From a virus, in the IMG/VR virus record IMGVR_UViG_3300031227_000195, positions 1 through 35,649 of that record: 35,649 nt of DNA, one strand, 5' to 3'. Shown here piece after piece: positions 1 to 6,941 of this stretch. The notes beneath the pieces were generated by a model. It saw only the letters and a program-made list of their open reading frames with translations, was not told the origin of the DNA and did not search any database. Position 1 is the first letter of the stretch, and each line of letters starts with the position of its first letter. Position numbers and translations under genes: made by a program.

Positions 1-2044
1 ATAATCGGAGACAAGGAATGGTTTTATCAGTTTCCACAACACAACACATACTGACAAAAGTAGCTAATGGTGACACTAATTGATTAAATTCTCCAGCAAT
101 TTCTTTTGAATTTTGGGGTTGAGTGAAATTGCCTTGTTCTTGTAATCTTTTCCATCCATTTAGAGCAAATTCCAATATCTTTCCCTGATTAGCTTCTCTG
201 ATAAGTCTATGTTTCAGCGTAATATCTTCTCGACCAGCAAACGATATATCAAAACCGAGCATAAGTGCCCGTGTTTGAACAGCATTTGCATAATCTGAAA
301 AAGCAGGAAGTTCATTCATGGCTAATGTAAAAGCACCTGGTAATTTATCTGTGATTATGGTTCGTCCTTTGCGGTCGATTGCTAATGAATCATTACCAGT
401 AATCTGTAAGGTTATAGCCAATGCTTTATCCATTATACGTTGATTGCTGGTACGAGCATCACCAATCATAACAGCCTTTTTATGCACCAGATTAGCCAAA
501 CCAAATCGCTCAGCTAAACGAGAAAAAGATGTGCTAACAGAATTATCTGCACCGATTGTATGTGAGAGCACCTCAAGAATAGTCGATTTCCCTGAACGTG
601 GAACTCCTACAAGTAGCATAAATTTTTCATATTCCCGATTCGATGAAAGAACATAACCAAACCATTCGCCGAGTAATTTAATTCTTTCATTATCTCCTCC
701 AAAAACTTCTTGAAGGAATTTATACCATAATTCAGATTTGAGTTCTGGATTATACTTGTATGGAATGTGACTAACATTAAAATAATTCGGCGTAATATCA
801 TAAAATTTATCAGTCGCAATATCAAGTTGACCATTTTTAAACGGTATTAATTCTTTAGCGTTTGATGATTCGGGGTTATATACCCAGCATGGAACTTTTG
901 TAATAAGCGGGGTAACCAATGAAGCAGCAGATAAAATATCACCCATTTTGGGTCTGGTCATTCTGAGTGGTTTGACATCTTTGGAAGAAATAAAATTCTT
1001 TCCTTCAAAGTACGACCACATTGATGCAAAAAGAGTATCTCTGTCAATAATTGTATATTTTGTATCCTGAAAAATATAGTAATCTTCAAGATATTTACAG
1101 AGAAGAACTCTTTCACCATGTGTCCATCTGTTTTCTATCCACTTTCTTGCTAAATAATCAGCACCATCATTGTCAAGAAGCAATTTATTATCTATTGTAG
1201 TCGCATTTTCATTCATCCAGTTAAACAGTTTTTCTTTTGTTAAGTCATAATCCGTTACCCACTCTCGAAGGTCTTTAATTCCTTGAGGGGGTAAAACTTG
1301 CTGAACTACTGGACAGCATCGAGATAGCTTATTAGCCGCCGCCTCCATTCCTTTACGACCGACACCATCCGGGTTGTTATCACCTATCACAATAGCATTT
1401 CTACTATAACATACACCTGGAAGAAGGTCTGTTTTACCCAAAGCAGATGGTCTACCAACGGCTACAAACCCTAATTCCATTGCAGCCAGGACGTCTGTTT
1501 GACCTTCTACTATGATTACGGGATTTTTAGAAGATTCAAGAATATGAGCAGGACTATCATTTATATTGCGGTCAGCATCGAGAACATGTAAATATCCGCA
1601 ATCAGGAAAATGTTTAACCGACCCCTTACTAATTTTTGTACAGATAACAGCCGGTGGATTATAAATGTCAATAGAGGATACCAGACACCATTTAATTCTA
1701 CCACAAATTGGACACGGCAATTTCTGAGTAGTACGAACCCAATGATGTTTACCCGGATAAAATTGAGTTTTTCCCTGATTATAATCCTGATTTACAACAT
1801 AAGTTAGACCGCGTTTGGAACTCTTTATCATTAATTTTGAACCATCTTGATGTCGCTGTAAAAGACCAATAACATTACCTTTGGCATCACGTTCAGGGAA
1901 AATCCAAGATTGGGCATCGGGATTAAATCCGATGCCCAATTTTGCGATAGTAGAAGCTGAGAGACCGAGACTATTCGCTAAGTCATCCAGCATAGCTGGA
2001 AAAACATTCGTTTTATAGACTTCATATAATTCTGGAATATTCAT
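1..2044 (-). CDS. TOPRIM primase / SF3 D5-type helicase (partial, C-terminus off left edge)
   Basis: Open from the ATG at 2044 to the left edge, giving 681 visible residues; the C-terminus is missing. A zinc-finger pair (CPICG...WC, about residues 109-118) is followed by a TOPRIM core (VIIVEGQTDVL near 172-184, then IGDNNPDG near 216-222, with the acidic residues expected for primer synthesis). A helicase domain follows, with Walker A VGVPRSGKST (about 475-485), Walker B-like KAVMIGDA and a late DRKGR/MNELP stretch typical of D5/P4-type SF3 helicases. The expected role is to unwind the phage fork and lay down RNA primers for the family A polymerase encoded at 7863-9806. The start follows CTAAGGGCTGAT. 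It is the most promoter-distal gene of the leftward block. The domain calls are firm; the exact family is inferred. Confidence 0.88.
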   Translation of the reverse strand, partial: MNIPELYEVYKTNVFPAMLDDLANSLGLSASTIAKLGIGFNPDAQSWIFPERDAKGNVIGLLQRHQDGSKLMIKSSKRGLTYVVNQDYNQGKTQFYPGKHHWVRTTQKLPCPICGRIKWCLVSSIDIYNPPAVICTKISKGSVKHFPDCGYLHVLDADRNINDSPAHILESSKNPVIIVEGQTDVLAAMELGFVAVGRPSALGKTDLLPGVCYSRNAIVIGDNNPDGVGRKGMEAAANKLSRCCPVVQQVLPPQGIKDLREWVTDYDLTKEKLFNWMNENATTIDNKLLLDNDGADYLARKWIENRWTHGERVLLCKYLEDYYIFQDTKYTIIDRDTLFASMWSYFEGKNFISSKDVKPLRMTRPKMGDILSAASLVTPLITKVPCWVYNPESSNAKELIPFKNGQLDIATDKFYDITPNYFNVSHIPYKYNPELKSELWYKFLQEVFGGDNERIKLLGEWFGYVLSSNREYEKFMLLVGVPRSGKSTILEVLSHTIGADNSVSTSFSRLAERFGLANLVHKKAVMIGDARTSNQRIMDKALAITLQITGNDSLAIDRKGRTIITDKLPGAFTLAMNELPAFSDYANAVQTRALMLGFDISFAGREDITLKHRLIREANQGKILEFALNGWKRLQEQGNFTQPQNSKEIAGEFNQLVSPLATFVSMCCVVETDKTIPCLRL

Positions 2045-2052
2045 ATCAGCCC

Positions 2053-2844
2053 TTAGAGTATTGCAGTTTTATCCTGACATTTTTCAGCAATAATAGCCCA
2101 TTGTTCCGGGGTAATTTTATCATCAGGTACTTCACCAGCAACTTCTGTGATTGTATCTAACCATATATTACCGAGGTCATCATCGCTCAATCCATCTTTT
2201 TTAGTCATACAAACTACTTCCCAGGCTTTTTCCTCGGTACAACTACTGATTTTTGCTGGCTTAGTCGCTGGTTTGACTGGTTTAGCTGCTGGCTTAGGCA
2301 TTAGATTAACTGGCTTAGTCACTGGCTTAACTGCCGGCTTAGTTACTGGCTTTGGCTTAGTAGCTGCTTTAACTGGTGTTACAACCTTATCCAGGAATTG
2401 AGAATACTGAGCATCAAGTCGTTTGAGGTCAATATCATTCAATTTATTCACACTACGACCAGGTGTAGCATCAGCTTCGTCAATCCAATTAACCTGTAAA
2501 CTTGTGTTATCATTGTATGTGTTTTCTTCAACTCTAAACTGTACTTTAACACCCTGATAATCTCCGTTTGATAATTCAAAGAGAGATGCACCATTCCAGC
2601 CAAACGCCTTTTTAAGCTGGGCAACATTGAAAGTGGGCTTGTTTGTTTTACCAAACAGAATTAGATATGCCGTAATCGCAGGAGCATCCTCACCACCGGC
2701 CAAACTAACCCATACTTTCTCATCAAAATCCCACACTTCTTCTACAACTAATTGTACGACAAATTGAGGAAAACCACCAGATGAAGTGCTGATTCCCCAA
2801 TCACTCGCGTAACCACGATACGTTCCAGTTTCATCTACTAACAT
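2053..2844 (-). CDS. Putative ssDNA-binding protein, DUF669-like, with Lys-Pro linker
   Basis: 263 residues. The N-terminal part (about 1-150) is beta-rich and contains VQFRVEENTYNDN and LQVNWIDEADATPG, a pattern I associate with the DUF669-like ssDNA-binding proteins that accompany RecA-like ATPases in phage replication modules. Residues 157-198 are an unusual linker of repeated K-P/T-K-P units; residues 200-263 form a small acidic, probably helical domain. The start is fixed by AGGAGATTAAAA-ATG. It sits between the primase-helicase and the SEC-C/RecA-like genes, so a role in coating or annealing single strands fits. The family assignment is by resemblance only; it could be another DNA-binding protein. 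Confidence 0.45.
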   Translation of the reverse strand: MLVDETGTYRGYASDWGISTSSGGFPQFVVQLVVEEVWDFDEKVWVSLAGGEDAPAITAYLILFGKTNKPTFNVAQLKKAFGWNGASLFELSNGDYQGVKVQFRVEENTYNDNTSLQVNWIDEADATPGRSVNKLNDIDLKRLDAQYSQFLDKVVTPVKAATKPKPVTKPAVKPVTKPVNLMPKPAAKPVKPATKPAKISSCTEEKAWEVVCMTKKDGLSDDDLGNIWLDTITEVAGEVPDDKITPEQWAIIAEKCQDKTAIL

Positions 2845-2874
2845 TTTTAATCTCCTAAAATTAATTTTTGTTAA

Positions 2875-3051
2875 TTATTTTTTCACCGCAATTCTTATTC
2901 GCAATTCTGGCAAGTAGTATTCTTTTTCGTCAGGTTGTACTTCGATTTCTCCAGTAGTCCATTCCTGTATGTCTTTCATTCTGAGCTTCTCATTACCAGT
3001 TACTTTTTTAGCCTCTGCCAAGACAGCCCGTTCAAGAGTTCGCATACTCAT
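2875..3051 (-). CDS. Small hypothetical protein (58 aa)
   Basis: ATG at 3051, stop TAA at 2875-2877; it starts MSMRTLERAVLAEAKKV and ends LRIRIAVKK. The N-terminal half is a predicted basic helix, the C-terminal half acidic then beta-like (EIEVQPDEKEYYLPELRIRIAV). The ribosome binding site AAGGGG lies just upstream. The first ATG overlaps the stop of a ten-residue upstream frame (ATGA), so translation may be coupled. No family recognised. It lies inside the replication block between the DUF669-like gene and a 65-residue gene. Confidence 0.6.
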   Translation of the reverse strand: MSMRTLERAVLAEAKKVTGNEKLRMKDIQEWTTGEIEVQPDEKEYYLPELRIRIAVKK

Positions 3052-3080
3052 AATTTTTCCCCTTGTTCAAAAATTAACAT
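3048..3080 (-). CDS. Ten-residue leader ORF
   Basis: ATG at 3080 is preceded by the same AGGAGATTAAAA box used by real genes on both sides (2844, 3290). It encodes MLIFEQGEKL and stops at TGA overlapping the next gene's ATG (ATGA). The frame contains the AAGGGG ribosome binding site of the next gene. It could be a translational coupler, a decayed gene, or chance. Length alone gives little support; the perfect initiation box is the main evidence. Confidence 0.3.
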   Translation of the reverse strand: MLIFEQGEKL

Positions 3081-3092
3081 TTTTAATCTCCT

Positions 3093-3290
3093 TTAATCAA
3101 CGTCTATTTCGGATTCATTCAAACAACCCAAGCATACACTTTTGCCATCTATACAACCCATTTGATTTTTACTATTGTGCAACTTATCAAATTTCGTTTT
3201 TGCTTTTTCCCTTGCAGTTTCTTTATTATCTGCATCTACTACAATAGTTACCCAATTTTTAATCACAAAGTTTACTTGAAATTGTGACAT
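3093..3290 (-). CDS. Small protein with C-terminal Cys motif (65 aa)
   Basis: Starts MSQFQVNFVIKNWVTIVVDA, followed by a Lys/Glu-rich helix (ADNKETAREKAKTKF), a strand-helix pattern resembling DpnD/PcfM-like small phage proteins, although I cannot assign it. The C-terminal section has three cysteines (MGCIDGKSVCLGCLNE) that could hold a metal. The start is set by TAGGAGATTAAAA-ATG. This box is contributed by the last codons (Gly-Asp-stop) of the upstream SEC-C gene, so the two are translationally linked. Confidence 0.6.
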   Translation of the reverse strand: MSQFQVNFVIKNWVTIVVDADNKETAREKAKTKFDKLHNSKNQMGCIDGKSVCLGCLNESEIDVD

Positions 3291-3292
3291 TT

Positions 3293-3526
3293 TTAATCTC
3301 CTACTTTACAGTCTTTACAAAATTTATTTTTAGACACTCCATGTTGACAGATGAGTCCTTTTTTAATCTTTTCATCATAAATTAATCTAACCATTGTTTC
3401 ATTTGCTACCCGATTACACACTTCTTGTTTAAGAAAATCCCCATGACAGAATTTATGTTTGAGACCGGACCCACATGGGCATGGCTCATTACGACCCGGT
3501 TTCTTATCATCCTTCAATTTCAGCAT
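3293..3526 (-). CDS. SEC-C motif zinc-binding protein
   Basis: 77 residues. The N-terminal region carries a near-consensus SEC-C motif, [19 protein letters not shown], with metal ligands C16, C18, C27 and H28, as in the SecA C-terminus and many small proteins where it binds zinc and mediates protein contacts. A second cluster, CQHG...CKDC, lies at the C-terminus. It is probably an accessory zinc protein of the replication/recombination block; its partner cannot be read from sequence. The start overlaps the end of the 89-residue upstream gene by 20 bases. Its final GGA GAT TAA forms the ribosome binding site of the next gene. Confidence 0.8.
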   Translation of the reverse strand: MLKLKDDKKPGRNEPCPCGSGLKHKFCHGDFLKQEVCNRVANETMVRLIYDEKIKKGLICQHGVSKNKFCKDCKVGD

Positions 3527-3776
3527 CTTCTAACTCCAATATTTTATTCTTAACTTTGTTAAATTGTTCGGTACATAAGTGTATTTCATCTTTAAGTAAT
3601 AACGCCACAACTAATAAAATATGTTGACGAGTTGCATTAACGAAAACTGTGCGTGAAGCCATTACATGTGACATAAGAACATATTCGTCATGCCAATGAG
3701 GTTGGGTTATCTGAACCAAATTTGGGTCCAATCCAATTTCTTTAAATAGTTCTGTTATTTGTTCAACGAGTTTCAT
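3507..3776 (-). CDS. Hypothetical protein (89 aa)
   Basis: Mostly helical and acidic. It starts [18 protein letters not shown], has a central [11 protein letters not shown] segment, a hydrophobic helix ([10 protein letters not shown]) and an acidic tail ([11 protein letters not shown]). No family recognised. It overlaps the end of the RecA-like ATPase gene by 14 bases and the start of the SEC-C gene by 20, so it is embedded in the replication operon. The hydrophobic helix could be buried in a helical bundle rather than a membrane segment. Confidence 0.6.
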   Translation of the reverse strand: MKLVEQITELFKEIGLDPNLVQITQPHWHDEYVLMSHVMASRTVFVNATRQHILLVVALLLKDEIHLCTEQFNKVKNKILELEDAEIEG

Positions 3777-4566
3777 CTAACAACTCCCAAAAACTATTAT
3801 CTTTTTTGGTTGCGAATGAGATTACCTCAGCGTCAAGTGTACGGGATTTAGCAGTATAGTAAACTTGTGGTCGGATAAAGAGGGCACGTTCTGTACTACC
3901 CGTTTTCTTTTCACCTTTCACAAAGGTATTGAGATAATCAATTTTAACTACGTGGTCAGCCCATTCTACATACAAAGTCGCGATGCTGGGTTTCCCGGCA
4001 TAAAGATGCGGAATATCCTTTAAATAATCTTCACCAGATGAATTGGCAACTTTCGTAGAAATTGATTGGGCGATTAAGATAACATCCATTCCACGTCTTA
4101 TCAATTTATCACAGCTTCCGAGTATTAGTCGCATAGCGTCATAAAGATGTCTATAACCTTTATTGTAACCATATCCTTCTAAGTTTTTAACCAGAGAATT
4201 TTTAGGACCAGCAGTAGTTTTAAATATCCAGGGTTCAGCCAAATCTTGCAATTTTGTTACGGTATCGACAACAATCGCTTTGGGAATATCTTTAGAAATA
4301 GCCAGATAGTCCAATATACCAAGCACTTCCTGGAATGTTGTAACATCACTTCCTATTCGCTTTAGCGGTTCATTGGTAACCGGATGACGTAGTTTTCTAC
4401 CACCATCATCAATGCCGATAAAAACTACATCTTCTCGTAAAGCTGCCAATGTAGTTTTGCCCATACCAGATTCACCATAAAGAAGGATTTTTTCACCTTC
4501 TTGTCTACCATCCCAATCCTCAATCGGATAGAGAATTTGTCCTTGTGCTCGTGCCGGTTTTTTCAT
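3763..4566 (-). CDS. RecA-like ATPase, Sak4/AAA_24-like single-strand annealing or recombinase
   Basis: 267 residues. Walker A GESGMGKTT (residues 31-39) and Walker B KAIVVDT (D101), followed by VILIAQS, place it in the phage nucleotide-binding (AAA_24/Sak4-type) branch of RecA-fold ATPases. Such proteins promote strand annealing or pairing together with a phage SSB and a nuclease. The neighbours match: a DUF669-like protein downstream and Cas4-like and VRR-NUC nucleases upstream. The ATG overlaps the upstream stop (ATGA), and the box AGGAGACTAAA is made from the last codons of the upstream gene. Confidence 0.8.
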   Translation of the reverse strand: MKKPARAQGQILYPIEDWDGRQEGEKILLYGESGMGKTTLAALREDVVFIGIDDGGRKLRHPVTNEPLKRIGSDVTTFQEVLGILDYLAISKDIPKAIVVDTVTKLQDLAEPWIFKTTAGPKNSLVKNLEGYGYNKGYRHLYDAMRLILGSCDKLIRRGMDVILIAQSISTKVANSSGEDYLKDIPHLYAGKPSIATLYVEWADHVVKIDYLNTFVKGEKKTGSTERALFIRPQVYYTAKSRTLDAEVISFATKKDNSFWELLDETR

Positions 4567-4733
4567 TTTAGTCTCCTAAATATTCTTGTGACTCTACAAC
4601 TTTTACAGGTTACTTTTTTTCTGTTATTTGTAACTTTAAGTCCAACCAAAAAATCAAAAAAACAATCTGCACCACAGGCAACACGTGAAGTTCTACCATA
4701 ATCAAGTGAAAAATGAACTTTTTTCTTTTTCAT
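4563..4733 (-). CDS. Small HFS...RT / CxxC zinc-type phage protein (56 aa)
   Basis: Starts MKKKKVHFSLDYGRTSRVACG, ends KVTCKSCRVTRIFRRLK. The pattern HFS-x5-RT...ACG...VT...KVTCKxC is one I recognise from short phage proteins of unknown function, where two Cys pairs probably bind zinc. A longer in-frame reading exists, but the ATG at 4733 is preferred because TTGGAGACTAAA lies directly before it and overlaps the upstream TGA. Its own end (AGG AGA CTA AAA TGA) supplies the ribosome binding site and start of the RecA-like gene. Confidence 0.65.
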   Translation of the reverse strand: MKKKKVHFSLDYGRTSRVACGADCFFDFLVGLKVTNNRKKVTCKSCRVTRIFRRLK

Positions 4734-4936
4734 TTTAGTCTCCAATAATTCTTGATACCAATTACTAATAAAATTATTCCCATTATCGTTAATCCAAAAA
4801 GCCCCTTGTAACCACATGCTATGACCTGAAAGACACAGCCCACAGTATATATTAACCAGGCTTTAGGAAATTTTGTAACAAAAGCTAAACCAATGACGAT
4901 ACAGATAGAAGCCAATATGTCAAAAACGACAATCAT
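4730..4936 (-). CDS. Small membrane protein (68 aa)
   Basis: Starts MIVVFDILASICIVIGLAFV; a second hydrophobic stretch (GLTIMGIILLVIGI) lies near the C-terminus, so two to three membrane segments are expected. The ATG at 4936, after TGGAGATTGAA, is preferred over an upstream TTG because it matches the box used by the neighbouring micro-genes. It ends NYWRLK-stop, the same four-residue tail as two of the micro-genes upstream; the tail bases form the next gene's ribosome binding site and ATGA start. Function unknown. Confidence 0.65.
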   Translation of the reverse strand: MIVVFDILASICIVIGLAFVTKFPKAWLIYTVGCVFQVIACGYKGLFGLTIMGIILLVIGIKNYWRLK

Positions 4937-4983
4937 TTCAATCTCCAAATTGAAACCGGCTAAACATATTCTGGATATTTATC

Positions 4984-5049
4984 TTAAAAAAGAAGTTCAA
5001 CAATTATAATAACACAAATAGCAGCTACTATAGCGAGAAAAACAATCAT
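4984..5049 (-). CDS. Micro-protein, single membrane helix (21 aa)
   Basis: The coding frame after TGGAGATTAAA-ATG is MIVFLAIVAAICVIIIVELLF, almost wholly hydrophobic. The start resembles its two upstream neighbours (MITV, MITF). The ribosome binding site is made from the last codons (Gly-Asp-stop) of the upstream micro-gene. It is likely a membrane-inserted peptide. Similar length and composition in four consecutive frames argue against chance. Confidence 0.5.
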   Translation of the reverse strand: MIVFLAIVAAICVIIIVELLF

Positions 5050-5050
5050 T

Positions 5051-5128
5051 TTAATCTCCAAACGCACAAAGAATGATAATAAAAACCACGAAAACATAAA
5101 TAGCAAATATAGCGAGAACAGTAATCAT
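5051..5128 (-). CDS. Micro-protein, single membrane helix (25 aa)
   Basis: ATG at 5128 after TGGAGACTAAA, overlapping the upstream TGA as ATGA. It encodes MITVLAIFAIYVFVVFIII then LCAFGD. One membrane helix is predicted. The final GGA GAT TAA forms the ribosome binding site for the 21-residue gene that begins two bases beyond this stop. Function unknown. Confidence 0.5.
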   Translation of the reverse strand: MITVLAIFAIYVFVVFIIILCAFGD

Positions 5129-5214
5129 TTTAGTCTCCAGATGTTATTTATATAAACAGCATACGCAATGCTTATGAGGGCACAAACAGCTAACACAATG
5201 AGAAAAGTAATCAT
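5125..5214 (-). CDS. Micro-protein, membrane helix with WRLK tail (29 aa)
   Basis: ATG at 5214 after TGGAGATTAAA, in an ATGA overlap with the gene upstream. It encodes MITFLIVLAVCALISIAYAV followed by YINNIWRLK. One membrane helix plus a short basic tail. The tail codons TGG AGA CTA AAA TGA double as the next gene's ribosome binding site and start. Function unknown. Confidence 0.5.
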   Translation of the reverse strand: MITFLIVLAVCALISIAYAVYINNIWRLK

Positions 5215-5306
5215 TTTAATCTCCAGATAATATAGACAAGAGCAAACGCATCGATAATCAGTTTAGTTATCAACCAACTTATTACTATTAAATCTAATTT
5301 AACCAT
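5211..5306 (-). CDS. Micro-protein, membrane helix with WRLK tail (31 aa)
   Basis: ATG at 5306 lies inside the last codons of the Cas4-like nuclease gene in another frame (8-base overlap). No strong Shine-Dalgarno is visible, so translation probably depends on ribosomes finishing the nuclease. It encodes MVKLDLIVISWLITKLIIDA and ends ALVYIIWRLK. It is moderately hydrophobic and first in the four-gene micro-chain. Function unknown. Confidence 0.45.
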   Translation of the reverse strand: MVKLDLIVISWLITKLIIDAFALVYIIWRLK

Positions 5307-6483
5307 ATTTTCTTTTGAAACCTTCTGGAATTTCATCTGATAAAATTATACGCCGTGCATAACAATAATCCAGATATTCACATTTGAAAGTAGCTTCACA
5401 TTGGTCACCATTTCCAAAACACAAATCATTATCACGCATATATTTTATGGTTTTGGCTATGTTGACCAATTCTTGTTCAAACCCATCAATATCATCCTGT
5501 GTACGTGGTATAATTTTACGAGCAAAATGGTTTCCTGGATTCTGTTGAATATCAGTCAGTAATCTTACCCCATACATAGCGGGACTTTCCTTAATGGCGA
5601 ATGTGCCGTCTTTTCTACCCGATGTATACTCAACAGGAGTGCCATTAACATAAACATCGCGTTCTTCTGATGGTACGTCTACACCAGGACCTGTAACATT
5701 AAATTTTTGACCATAATATTCCCCGGTTTCCACAAAATTTTTACTATCACGCTGAGTAAGATTCTTTGGAGCAGTACGCGGCTTATGCCAAACATTATAA
5801 AGTGTCTTGAATACTGTGCCCTTTGGAACCCCCGGTATCCTACCCATTGATGCCAGTCGATTAGCAGCACACAGATAGATTAAAGTTTGAACATCGAGCG
5901 TTAAATTTCCCCAATAAGTTGAATCTGAATCAATCGAACTACCAGTTGATTTATGTTCCATAATACAATAAAAACCACCGGCTTTATCTTTAAATATTCT
6001 ATCTATTTTACCCACGATTACAACTCCAGGTATGGGTTTGCCATTATCGAAAAGTGGAAGTTTGAATTTTATCTCAGTAGCTACAGTTTCATAATTTTTT
6101 TCATCTTCACTAAAATATTCTATATAACCCATTAAGGAAAAGAGTAATCTATTGCGTTCAACCTCAACATCTTCTGGTTCTTTATTAACCGGAGCAGTAT
6201 TATAAACGTAATCGAGATAATTTCTAACCATGTCGAGGTGGGTATCTGGCAGGACACCCCCGTTCATATCACAGACTGGACATTGAAACAGGTCTTTATC
6301 TTTACATTCTGGACATTCTCCACCCGGTTCCCAGGATAGAATTTCAAGAAGTTTGTGCCAGTTTGAGCCTATTCGCAATGATTCAGTTTCTTCTATCCTA
6401 TGTAAACCATAAATGTAATTATACAGGAATCTACGCGGACAGGATTTAAATGCTCGTATTGAACTTGCTGATAACTTAATCAT
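5299..6483 (-). CDS. Cas4/RecB-like PD-(D/E)XK exonuclease with extra zinc ribbon
   Basis: 394 residues. The N-terminal SCPRRF (C15), conserved H43 in GSNWHKLLE, E137, D161 in GKIDR, E176-H-K178 and Q199 reproduce the RecB/Cas4 nuclease core (PDDEXK_1). A cysteine cluster near the C-terminus (CEATFKCEYLDYC), together with C15, could hold an Fe-S cluster as in Cas4/AddB proteins. An extra four-Cys ribbon (C57, C60, C68, C71) is inserted after the first helix. The expected role is DNA end resection feeding the RecA-like ATPase three kilobases downstream. Its ATG shares a base with the stop of the VRR-NUC gene (TAATG). Confidence 0.85.
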   Translation of the reverse strand: MIKLSASSIRAFKSCPRRFLYNYIYGLHRIEETESLRIGSNWHKLLEILSWEPGGECPECKDKDLFQCPVCDMNGGVLPDTHLDMVRNYLDYVYNTAPVNKEPEDVEVERNRLLFSLMGYIEYFSEDEKNYETVATEIKFKLPLFDNGKPIPGVVIVGKIDRIFKDKAGGFYCIMEHKSTGSSIDSDSTYWGNLTLDVQTLIYLCAANRLASMGRIPGVPKGTVFKTLYNVWHKPRTAPKNLTQRDSKNFVETGEYYGQKFNVTGPGVDVPSEERDVYVNGTPVEYTSGRKDGTFAIKESPAMYGVRLLTDIQQNPGNHFARKIIPRTQDDIDGFEQELVNIAKTIKYMRDNDLCFGNGDQCEATFKCEYLDYCYARRIILSDEIPEGFKRKYG

Positions 6484-6932
6484 TATACAATTCCCTTTAA
6501 TAGATATTCGAGTTCTTCATCCCCATGAATTATGAGATATATTCCATTGTTATCGATTATTCTCTGCCTATGTTTTTGTTGAACTTCTGATAATCTGCCG
6601 CCTTTTCCTCTTTTGCACTCGATTTCCAGGTGAATACCGTTTGGAAGTAGACCAATCAAATCACCAGCACCCATAATTCCATAAGTAGCATAACCATATC
6701 CGAAATCTCCTGCACCCACATCATGTCTACGCATGTAGATGTGTTTTTTCTTAAACCATCTTACACAAAGTTCGAGAACATCTGATTCCGGCAAAATCGG
6801 TACGGGAATAACAGGATGAGTAGGGATGCTGCCGTCCTTAGCTCGACTTCGCTTAGGTTTTTTACCTTGTCTAAGACGAATTATCGTATCCGCATAATCT
6901 TCATATATTTTTCGTTTAGGTCTTTTTTTCAT
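6483..6932 (-). CDS. VRR-NUC domain nuclease
   Basis: 149 residues with a very basic N-terminus (MKKRPKRKIYEDYADTII). The C-terminal half fits the VRR-NUC fold: GAGDLIGLLPNG (D91), LEIECKRGKGG (E105-C-K107) and LSEVQQKHR (Gln 118/119), followed by NNGIYLII. This PD-(D/E)XK subfamily is common in phages as a small stand-alone nuclease, probably structure-specific (Holliday junction or flap). It sits between the TopoVIA-like and Cas4-like genes, and its stop overlaps the next start. Confidence 0.85.
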   Translation of the reverse strand: MKKRPKRKIYEDYADTIIRLRQGKKPKRSRAKDGSIPTHPVIPVPILPESDVLELCVRWFKKKHIYMRRHDVGAGDFGYGYATYGIMGAGDLIGLLPNGIHLEIECKRGKGGRLSEVQQKHRQRIIDNNGIYLIIHGDEELEYLLKGIV

Positions 6933-6941
6933 TTCTTGCTT

